DNA of 64,000 bases from Rhodospirillaceae bacterium. Lineage in GTDB: Bacteria; Pseudomonadota; Alphaproteobacteria; MPNO01; UBA2964. A program made the position numbers and the translations under genes. The stretch lies in the NCBI GenBank assembly GCA_002712335.1, contig PATI01000069.1:7060-71059 (forward strand), written 5' to 3'. How positions within the stretch are numbered: the first letter of the stretch is position 1; each line of letters opens with the position of its first letter. This document shows, piece by piece, positions 8,422 to 15,746 of this stretch. Below the pieces are notes generated by a model that ran no database searches, was not told where the DNA came from, and saw only the letters and a program-made list of their open reading frames with translations.

Positions 8422-10260
8422 TTAGCTTTTTGACGCTAGATGTTTTGAAGCATTAAAATAAGGCAGATTGTCTTGTGTTGAGCATCCCATGATAGCTAGT
8501 CGTTCGGTAATTCTGATTGCTTTTTGATATTTTCGTTCGCTTTCGTCCAAATTATGATCCTGAAAAGCTGTGCCGCAAACTAGAATTCCGTAATGGGCCT
8601 GCACCGTTCTGATTTCGCGGCCTGTTAACATCCCATCTGAAATAATTGATAAATCGAACTCGTCCTGTTTAATTATTTGAATATCATTTTCTACTAGATA
8701 TTCACGGATTTTGGTTTCGCCTTTTAAGGCGGCGTCCCAATAATCTGATTCTGACCGGGTGGTCTCACCCGAAACAACCTCGAATGCCATACAAAATGCT
8801 AAAAATACCTGTTCCTTGGGTGTTGCAGTTCGCCAAGCCGTCCCTCCTAAATTTTTCCATATCATGAGGTCCATTTCTTCGAAAACCCTTGGCACGCGGT
8901 CGAAGAAAAGTGTGTGCAGGCGGTTTTCTGTCAGTGATCCGTCTTGTGTTTGTTCCTTATAAATGTCAATGGCAGCGTAGGCGCCACATACTGGACATGT
9001 ATCGTTTTCGTATAAACCTTTCTTATATATATGTGAACATCGGGTTTTTTGTGAGATTTTATTTTCACAGAGCAAGTAACTGTCTCTTCCTGACTCACCG
9101 TCTTGTTGCTGCCCAACCCAGTTAAACCGATTGGTATACTGCATATAAGATTTTCTATGGCTCCAGAGGCTCCACTCAAGTTTTTCAACTGGACCAAAGG
9201 TTGTCCAATTTGAGCTAACATCAATAATAATACATTTTTCTTTCTCTGGTGCGGACCGAAGTCCACGGCCTACCGATTGTCCCCAGAGTACCTTTGATAA
9301 AGTTGGCCGAAGGTGAACTATTATATTACAGTGGGGATTGTCCCACCCTTCAGCTAATACACCAACCGAGACCATAGCCTCTACTTCACCATTTGCATGT
9401 CCCTTCAATAGTTTCATACGTTCTTTTATTGGTGTTTTGGCCGTGACAATTTCAGCTGTAATATCTGCTTGACGAATGCGGAATAATGTTTCTTCAGCTA
9501 CGCTGATGTCAGCACAGAACCAGGCGGAGATAGGTCTAGGGCTTACATTTTCACGCTCTTCGATGTAACTCGTCATCGCGTAATCAATCATAGAAGATTT
9601 AACGATAGCGGGAGCTAATTTAGAGACTGGAAAATCCCCGGAACTTATGTCGATTCCGGTTAAATCAAGGTCGTGGACAAAATGGGGTCGATAGACCGGT
9701 GGCACTAAGACACCCTCCGAAATTAAATTCTCAATGTTGGCGCAATCAATGATAGCATCGAAAGCTAAATTCAACTGGTCCCTCTGATCGCCGGTTCGTC
9801 TTTCGGGTGAGGCGGTAAGACCAATCAGCTGAGCTTGGTCTTTTCCATATTCTTTAAAATTATCAAGAATGCGTTTATACCCCTTGCCGTTAGGAGATAC
9901 ACGATGCGCTTCATCAACAATTATCAAGTCGGCTTTAGGAATAGCGTCGGCTAAAACATCTTTGGCGCGCATGCTGGTAGAAAGAAGAATATTGTAATTT
10001 TTAAAGGCAGGGCCGGTATCTGATACGGTAAGTTTTCTAACATTATGCTCATCGCGCAATGCTTCCTCTAGTTGTTCGAGCAACACAAGTCTGTGGCATA
10101 AAACAATTACCTTTTTATTTTCGTAAAATCGCTTGATTAGCTCACTGGCGAGTACAGTCTTACCAGCGCCAGTTGGCGCTTTTAAAATAAATCGCCGATG
10201 TTCTGTAATTATTGATGGAAACTGATCGATAATTTCTTGTTGCCAGGTTCTTAGGGGCAT
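8422..10260 (-). CDS. SF2 DEAD/DEAH-box helicase with a Cys-rich insert
   Basis: A 612-residue superfamily 2 helicase. Seen: Walker A APTGAGKT at 28-35, DEAH at 116-119, LTASP near 148-152, and motif VI QSVGRGLR at 328-335. A putative zinc site follows the second RecA domain (C408, H410, C422, C425 in a CPVCG context). The last 180 residues resemble nothing I recognise. It is the Ssl2/type III restriction R-subunit style of helicase also found in phages and mobile islands. No methylase, nuclease or known defence partner is adjacent, and both neighbours are housekeeping or transport genes, so its role is open. ATP-dependent translocation on duplex DNA is likely; specificity is unknown. Confidence 0.8.
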   Translation of the reverse strand: MPLRTWQQEIIDQFPSIITEHRRFILKAPTGAGKTVLASELIKRFYENKKVIVLCHRLVLLEQLEEALRDEHNVRKLTVSDTGPAFKNYNILLSTSMRAKDVLADAIPKADLIIVDEAHRVSPNGKGYKRILDNFKEYGKDQAQLIGLTASPERRTGDQRDQLNLAFDAIIDCANIENLISEGVLVPPVYRPHFVHDLDLTGIDISSGDFPVSKLAPAIVKSSMIDYAMTSYIEERENVSPRPISAWFCADISVAEETLFRIRQADITAEIVTAKTPIKERMKLLKGHANGEVEAMVSVGVLAEGWDNPHCNIIVHLRPTLSKVLWGQSVGRGLRSAPEKEKCIIIDVSSNWTTFGPVEKLEWSLWSHRKSYMQYTNRFNWVGQQQDGESGRDSYLLCENKISQKTRCSHIYKKGLYENDTCPVCGAYAAIDIYKEQTQDGSLTENRLHTLFFDRVPRVFEEMDLMIWKNLGGTAWRTATPKEQVFLAFCMAFEVVSGETTRSESDYWDAALKGETKIREYLVENDIQIIKQDEFDLSIISDGMLTGREIRTVQAHYGILVCGTAFQDHNLDESERKYQKAIRITERLAIMGCSTQDNLPYFNASKHLASKS

Positions 10261-10497
10261 CTATCTACTTTTAAAGAGTGGTAATTGATTCGCAGCTGAA
10301 AAATTTATCATCTTATACCGGTGGAATGACCATCTGTCTGCAAAAGAATGAGTATTAAGTGAGATTTTGTTCAATTTTCCAATATTTAGTAGCTTTATCT
10401 CTAAAGAAAGGGCATAGCGTAAGTCTAGTTCTTATCAAATTGGGCAAAAATAGAACTCAAACTATTAACCTATAAATTTCTGTTTTGAAGAATCCTT

Positions 10498-11394
10498 ATG
10501 TATTTTAGCAATAGTAAAAAAGCCGGTTTGTGTTTCCTTGTTGTTGGCATCTTTTCTTATGGTTGGTTGTGGCCTGTCATGTCTCTGGGGGTCAATTTTA
10601 TACCCCCGCTTTGGTTTGCGACGACCAGAGTATTTTTTGGCGCTCTTGTACTTATGACAATTCTAGCGGTGCGTGGAGAGTTGAAAATGCCCACGAGGGC
10701 GGATTTGCCGGCTATTTTAAGTGTTGGTATTTGCATGATGGGGCTCTACGTGTCACTTGTTCACACTGCAATGATATTTATTCCTGCTGGGCGCGGTGCA
10801 CTACTAGGATACTCGACTCCATTGTGGGTTGCTCCAGCTGCGGTTCTGCTATTTCGAGAGAAAATGAATCTCATGAGGGCAAGCGGAGTAATTCTCGGTC
10901 TCAGCGGTTTGACGGTGTTGTTTAACCCGGTTGAACTAAACTGGTCGGATAAAAATGCTTGGATGGGTAGCGGTATGTGCATTCTTGCCGCTATTTCTTG
11001 GTCAGTAGCAATACTCCAAATGCGTAATCATGAATGGCATCTTACTCCCCTACAATTAGGTCCATGGCAGCTACTTCTGGCAACCGCCGTGACTCTTCCG
11101 TTTTCTATCTGGGTTGAGGATTATCGCTCTCCATTGTGGTCCATAGAACTTTACGGATTACTTCTTTACGGGGGTGCGATAGGAACGGCACTAGGAATGT
11201 GGTGTATAGCGTCCGCCATCCAGAGGCTGGGAGCTTTGACTACATCGGTGGGACTTCTGGGAGGCCCCCTGATAGCAATTACAACAAGTGTTTTATTTCT
11301 GGGTGAGATAATGACATTAACCCTAAGCGGTGGCTTGGTTCTTATTTTGGGTGGGATTGCACTTGTAACTATTGGAGAATATAGAAACAAATAG
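10498..11394 (+). CDS. EamA/DMT-superfamily permease
   Basis: A 298-residue, very hydrophobic protein with about ten transmembrane segments in two EamA halves; the second begins near residue 155 (WMGSGMCILAAISWSVA). Such proteins export or import small metabolites, often amino acids or purines. The 237 bp upstream (10261-10497) hold no gene and must carry the promoters for this gene and the divergent helicase. Substrate cannot be told from sequence. The AhpD-like gene downstream is 62 bp away with its own ribosome binding site. Confidence 0.85.
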   Translation: MYFSNSKKAGLCFLVVGIFSYGWLWPVMSLGVNFIPPLWFATTRVFFGALVLMTILAVRGELKMPTRADLPAILSVGICMMGLYVSLVHTAMIFIPAGRGALLGYSTPLWVAPAAVLLFREKMNLMRASGVILGLSGLTVLFNPVELNWSDKNAWMGSGMCILAAISWSVAILQMRNHEWHLTPLQLGPWQLLLATAVTLPFSIWVEDYRSPLWSIELYGLLLYGGAIGTALGMWCIASAIQRLGALTTSVGLLGGPLIAITTSVLFLGEIMTLTLSGGLVLILGGIALVTIGEYRNK

Positions 11395-11456
11395 ATTGGG
11401 ACTTTTCAGTGTGCTAACCTAATACCCTTAAATAAATATTATATTGGAGGTGTGGG

Positions 11457-11978
11457 ATGCCATTTTTTCCATCGCTGCCAGAGAATGCTGGCGTGAGAAA
11501 ATTATGGGAAATTTTTAATCCAGAGGCTCATAAAGGGTTGCAAAAATTTTCCCGCGCATTTATGAGACGCGAAGGGATGCTATCTGTTGCAGAAAAAGAA
11601 CTGATTGCAGCCTATGTGTCGCAGCTTAATGACTCCGAGTATTGTTTTGCGGGACATTCTCGCGTTGCAATAAATCTTGGATCAGATCCGACGATTTTTG
11701 AACCCTTATCGAAAAGTATCGATGGAACTCCAATACGCGAAGAGCTGAAGCCTCTTCTGAAATTTGTGAAAATTTTGACACTTACCCCCTCAAAAATTAC
11801 CAAGAAAGATGCTGATGCTGTCTTGGATGCCGGCTGGGATGAACAATCATTTCACGAGGCAATAATTGTATGTGCACGTTTTGCAATGATGAATCGCATA
11901 ACCCTTGGGCACGGTTTGATCGTTGATGAAGAAAGGCGTGAAAATGACGCCCTTAACATGAATTATGGGGCTAGCTGA
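11457..11978 (+). CDS. AhpD/carboxymuconolactone-decarboxylase-like protein
   Basis: A 173-residue all-helical protein of the peroxidase-related AhpD/CMD type. The usual active-site signature (Glu then CxxCxxxH) is recognisable as E47 and LNDSEYCFAGH at 57-67, but the first cysteine is serine (S60); C63 and H67 remain. A classical two-cysteine peroxidase cycle is thus unlikely, though a one-cysteine or lactone/decarboxylase-like reaction is possible. AGGTGTGGG lies just before the ATG at 11457. Its 3' end overlaps the next gene by 14 bp, indicating translational coupling with the SDR. Confidence 0.78.
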   Translation: MPFFPSLPENAGVRKLWEIFNPEAHKGLQKFSRAFMRREGMLSVAEKELIAAYVSQLNDSEYCFAGHSRVAINLGSDPTIFEPLSKSIDGTPIREELKPLLKFVKILTLTPSKITKKDADAVLDAGWDEQSFHEAIIVCARFAMMNRITLGHGLIVDEERRENDALNMNYGAS

Positions 11979-12828
11979 TTTGTCAACATTTCCAATTCCT
12001 AAAATCTCTCTCGATGGTCGTGTTGTCATCATGACTGGCGGTGACAGGGGGTTGGGCTTTTCAATGGCGACGGCACTAATGAGATGTGGCGCGCGCCTAG
12101 TCATTGCTTCAAATGATTCAGATGCATGCACTCAGGCATCTAGAGAACTTGATAAACTCGCAGGCGCCCAGTGTTCTCTTGCGGTTACGACCGATATTTT
12201 GTGTTTAGATCAATGTCGTCACGCGGTCCAACGGGCTGTCGAAGTATTTGGCCAGTGTGATGTTCTGTTTAATAATGCCCGACGTTTTATGCGTGGACCA
12301 GGTTTACCTCCGCAGGGTAACTCGTTGCCCTTTTACGAAACAAACCCGGATATCTATAAACAAACCGTTCAGGTCAATGTAATTGGAACTTTCTTTATGG
12401 CGCGGGCCGCCGTCGAGCATTTTCGTACTAAGGGGTCAGGAAAAATAATCAATGTTTCAACGTCAAGGCGAAATTTTTCAGGGCCACGAAACTCCCCGTA
12501 TGGTGTTACCAAGGCGGCAATTGAATCAGAGACTTTGATTTGGGCTAGAGACCTTGATGGTTCGGGAATTACTGTTAATTCGTTGTTGCCAGGAGGGTCG
12601 GCGGATGCTGACCCTAACAGACCAAAGAGCCCCGATAAGATACTTTTGCCTGTTGATGTTATGGATCCATTAGCAGTCTGGCTTGCTTCAAACCAGTCCG
12701 ATTCAGCGAACGGTTGTCGTTACGTTGGAAAATTATGGGATCCGGATCTGATGCCAGATGACGCCGCAGAAGGTGCTCGGGAAGAGCCAGTTTTCGTGGA
12801 ACAACAAACAGCATCAACTGATACATAG
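11965..12828 (+). CDS. Short-chain dehydrogenase/reductase
   Basis: An NAD(P)-dependent SDR of 287 residues. The cofactor motif TGGDRGLG is near residues 25-32, the NNAR sequence replaces the usual NNAG, and the active-site Ser...YGVTK is in the SPYGVTKAA segment. It resembles the SDR at 47043-47912: both have the INVS(T/K)SR segment, a PGG loop after VNS(L/I), and a C-terminal part with W-L-A-S, G-C-R and a K-W-D-type ending. The start overlaps the AhpD-like gene by 14 bp, so the two are co-translated. Substrate is unknown; an acyl-CoA or alicyclic alcohol is plausible given the neighbours. Confidence 0.85.
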   Translation: MGLADLSTFPIPKISLDGRVVIMTGGDRGLGFSMATALMRCGARLVIASNDSDACTQASRELDKLAGAQCSLAVTTDILCLDQCRHAVQRAVEVFGQCDVLFNNARRFMRGPGLPPQGNSLPFYETNPDIYKQTVQVNVIGTFFMARAAVEHFRTKGSGKIINVSTSRRNFSGPRNSPYGVTKAAIESETLIWARDLDGSGITVNSLLPGGSADADPNRPKSPDKILLPVDVMDPLAVWLASNQSDSANGCRYVGKLWDPDLMPDDAAEGAREEPVFVEQQTASTDT

Positions 12829-12834
12829 AGTTTC

Positions 12835-13995
12835 TTAGGGTAATCCCAGAACTCTTTTCGCAGTAATATTGCGCTGAATTTCGCTCGATCCAGCATAAAT
12901 GGTTATACGACGAACTTCACGCCACAAAACAGATACGTCTACGGGGCCTTCTTCTGTCTCGATTGGATCTAAGTCAGCGGCATGTTCCCTCGCGGCTTCA
13001 AACATTAAATCCGAAATGCGTTGGATATTTTCTGTAGCAACAATTTTCATGAAAGAAGAGCCCGCTCCGATATCCATTCCAGCTTTGGCCTGTTGAACTG
13101 CATGCGAGAAAACTGCCGATTGGGCAAGAACGTCTAGCTCTAAGCTTACAATTTTATCCTGAAAAATGGGATTATTGATAGCTCCTGTTGCATTTGCGAC
13201 ACGCTCTAATTTATTCAGGCATTGCAGTGCCATTTGGGGGTTGGCATTTCCAATGCGCTCAGATGCCAGCAAAGCTTTAGCTACAGACCAACCATCATTC
13301 AGTTCTCCAACGAGATTTCCAATCGGAATTCTAACATCATCAAAAAAAACCTCCGCGAATTCCTCATCATCTGCTATTGTCTTGATTGGGCGGATAGTAA
13401 TACCGGCGGTTTTCAGGTTAATTAGTACCATTGAAATTCCCGCTTGTTTTTTTGGCGCATTGGGGTCCGTCCGTATGAGGGCGTACATCCAATCAGCAAA
13501 ATGACCCCCGGTAGTCCAAATTTTCTGTCCATTAATAACGATCTCATTACCATCAACATCACCGCGGGTTTTGAGGCTTGCAAGGTCAGAGCCGGATCCT
13601 GGCTCTGAATAGCCCTGACACCACATAACGTCGCCAGATAGCATTCCAGGTAGGTGGTCAGATTTTTGTTTCTCCGTGCCGTGACGCATTAAAATAGGTC
13701 CAATATGCCCCAACGCCTGACGGGAGAGAATTGGGGCCCCTGCATGTCCTAACTCTTCTTGGAGGATAAGCTGTTCAGAGATACTTGCCTCCATACCACC
13801 ATATTCTTTGGGCCAGTGAGGCGCGATCCATCCTTGCTTATAAAGTTTAAAATGCCATGGTTGGATCAGATCTCGGGGTGGGCGTGTCGACCAGCCGCGA
13901 AGATTGTCAGGGAGGTTTTGGGCTAACCAGCTCCTAACTTCAGATCTAAACTGGGCGTCCTCTGGACTGTCTACAAGAAAACTAAAAGAAGTCAT
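12835..13995 (-). CDS. Acyl-CoA dehydrogenase
   Basis: A 386-residue flavin acyl-CoA dehydrogenase, introducing a double bond alpha-beta to a CoA thioester. The FAD/substrate segment WCQGYSEPGSGSDLASL lies near 140, IWTTGGHFADWMYALIRTD follows, and the C-terminus ends YAGSSEIQRNITAKRVLGLP as in many such enzymes. It is the last gene of a minus-strand operon: thiolase-like, DUF35 protein, then this gene 6 bp after the DUF35 stop. The set resembles side-chain shortening modules of steroid and aryl-acid degradation. The exact acyl chain cannot be deduced. Confidence 0.9.
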   Translation of the reverse strand: MTSFSFLVDSPEDAQFRSEVRSWLAQNLPDNLRGWSTRPPRDLIQPWHFKLYKQGWIAPHWPKEYGGMEASISEQLILQEELGHAGAPILSRQALGHIGPILMRHGTEKQKSDHLPGMLSGDVMWCQGYSEPGSGSDLASLKTRGDVDGNEIVINGQKIWTTGGHFADWMYALIRTDPNAPKKQAGISMVLINLKTAGITIRPIKTIADDEEFAEVFFDDVRIPIGNLVGELNDGWSVAKALLASERIGNANPQMALQCLNKLERVANATGAINNPIFQDKIVSLELDVLAQSAVFSHAVQQAKAGMDIGAGSSFMKIVATENIQRISDLMFEAAREHAADLDPIETEEGPVDVSVLWREVRRITIYAGSSEIQRNITAKRVLGLP

Positions 13996-14001
13996 CAGTG
14001 A

Positions 14002-14418
14002 TTATTCATCCGGTTCAAAAGCGAAATATTCAAAATCTTCATTTATTTTATCCCAGCAAAGACGTACAGGCATACCAATTTTCACATCCTCGCTAGAGCA
14101 ATTGTGAAGCAGGCTCATCAACCTTACGCCTTCCTCCAATTCTACTGCTGCGATTAAATAGGGTTCTTTTCCTTCAAAGCCTCTGGCTGGGATTACCGTT
14201 TCAGTAAATGAATAAATGGTTCCTTTCCCAGAGATCTCCTGCCAAATCAGATTTTGTTTTCCGGTATGAACACTTAGACCTCGCGGATAAAACTGATATT
14301 TTTTGGCTACAGGATCGTACTGAAGAAGAAACTTGTGCTCATTTATCGCATCCCAGAACGGGTTTGTTATATTAGTGGGAGTAGGAGCCGGTCGAGGCTT
14401 TTTATCGCTTTTAGCCAT
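14002..14418 (-). CDS. DUF35 OB-fold protein with lost zinc-ribbon cysteines
   Basis: A 138-residue protein of the DUF35 family, partner of thiolase-like proteins in steroid retro-aldolases (Ltp2-ChsH2 type) and in acetoacetyl-CoA thiolase/HMG-CoA synthase complexes. The OB fold part (GKGTIYSFTETVIPARGFEGK...) is clear. The N-terminal ribbon, normally with two Cys pairs, reads LLQYDPVAKKYQFYPRGL and has no cysteine, so zinc cannot bind in the usual way. The start at 14418 is chosen because ATG overlaps the thiolase stop (TAATG) and AGAGAGG lies before it; a longer reading is possible but non-conserved. Confidence 0.85.
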   Translation of the reverse strand: MAKSDKKPRPAPTPTNITNPFWDAINEHKFLLQYDPVAKKYQFYPRGLSVHTGKQNLIWQEISGKGTIYSFTETVIPARGFEGKEPYLIAAVELEEGVRLMSLLHNCSSEDVKIGMPVRLCWDKINEDFEYFAFEPDE

Positions 14419-15599
14419 TATCCTCTCTCTAGAATTAACACGGCGCTGGTGCCCCAGTTGCGGACATATGGAATAACCCCGATCCCGGTGCACATGGCAG
14501 TAGAGGGGGCATTCACCTGACGATCACCCGCTTCACCAAGCAGCTGGCGTATCGCTTCTATAAGGTTCAACTGCCCTCCCGCCAAGCCTGGTTGGCCTGC
14601 TGAAATTTGTCCACCGCCGGTGTTAATAGGAAAATTTCCCTTCGGTGATATATCCGTCGAAAGTAAAAAATCAGATCCTTCGCCGCGATGACAAAATCCA
14701 ATCTGCTCGAGTTGCAACATTTCTGCAATTAAGAAATCATCATAGGGGTGGAACATATCAATATCGTCCGTCGACATTCCAGCTTTTTGAAGTGCTTCTG
14801 GTCCCGCAATACCAAAACCAGTTTCGGTTATGTCTGGTAATTGTTCATGAATATTAAAGTTTGTGAGCTCGGAATAAGAAATGGGATGGACAAAATTTTT
14901 AATTCCTAATTTTTTAGCTCTCTCGGTTGAAGTGATAATGATTGCATTTGCACCGTCACAGGGCATGACGGAATCTAGTAATCTTAAAGGAGTAGACACC
15001 ATGCGAGCATTTAGGTAATCGTCAATAGTCATTGGTTTTCGAAGCCCTTCGACTGCAAAATCATTAACAATCGCACCATTTCTTTGGGTTACAGCGAGTT
15101 TACCTAAGGCTTCGAATTTTAGATCATACTGATACATGTAACGATGCATTATCAGGCCAAACGCCCCAGGTGGGCCTTGGATCCCGGTTGGGTTGCGGAA
15201 TTCTGAACGATATGATCGTTGGTCATCAACTCGTCGGGTTGTCGGCGCGGCGGCGGCAATTGATAGGACTGTTTCACAATAACCTGACTGGATAGCTGCG
15301 GCAGCACGGGCTACATTGCCAGGCATTGAAGCGCCGCCAATGTCAGTTGTCTGGGTCCATGAGGTTTGAAGGCCTAAATGATCGCCAAGGTAATTCGACC
15401 AAAAATTATTACCAGCCTCGCTCGAGGGAAGGACAGTTGCGATACCATCGATATCTTTGGTGCTAAGGCCCACGTATTCTAAAACTCTTGCAGTCGCCTC
15501 GGACGCAAGGTCATAAGTTGATCGTCCGGAACGACGAACATTTTTTACTTCACCATAACCAATTATGGCTATGTCTTTGTTAGCAAGAGGGTTTAGCAT
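14418..15599 (-). CDS. Thiolase-like protein (SCP-x/Ltp2 type)
   Basis: A 393-residue thiolase fold protein. The nucleophile position of thiolases is serine (S91 in DIGGASMPG), and the C-terminal GHP loop is replaced by NTGGGQISAGQPG (326-338). The HPYDDF motif with Y286 matches the YDxF tyrosine of Ltp2-type retro-aldolases. It therefore probably catalyses retro-aldol cleavage or another non-thiolytic acyl-CoA reaction together with the DUF35 protein, whose gene overlaps its stop codon. The operon faces a CoA ligase/acyl-CoA dehydrogenase operon across a shared promoter region. Confidence 0.85.
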   Translation of the reverse strand: MLNPLANKDIAIIGYGEVKNVRRSGRSTYDLASEATARVLEYVGLSTKDIDGIATVLPSSEAGNNFWSNYLGDHLGLQTSWTQTTDIGGASMPGNVARAAAAIQSGYCETVLSIAAAAPTTRRVDDQRSYRSEFRNPTGIQGPPGAFGLIMHRYMYQYDLKFEALGKLAVTQRNGAIVNDFAVEGLRKPMTIDDYLNARMVSTPLRLLDSVMPCDGANAIIITSTERAKKLGIKNFVHPISYSELTNFNIHEQLPDITETGFGIAGPEALQKAGMSTDDIDMFHPYDDFLIAEMLQLEQIGFCHRGEGSDFLLSTDISPKGNFPINTGGGQISAGQPGLAGGQLNLIEAIRQLLGEAGDRQVNAPSTAMCTGIGVIPYVRNWGTSAVLILERG

Positions 15600-15746
15600 T
15601 TTTTTTCCGGATTATTAATCCCTACAATGCTAAAGTAAGCTCAGATACAATTCTGTCAATGGCCAGTGGCCCGTTGCAAACGGGTTACGGCTGCGCGAAA
15701 ATCGAAAAGCAAATTTATTTTTTTTAAGAAACAAGAAAGAAGCAAT

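Noticed and set aside
8422..10260. Treating the SF2 helicase as part of a restriction or defence system
   Set aside because: No methylase, nuclease or other defence gene is near.
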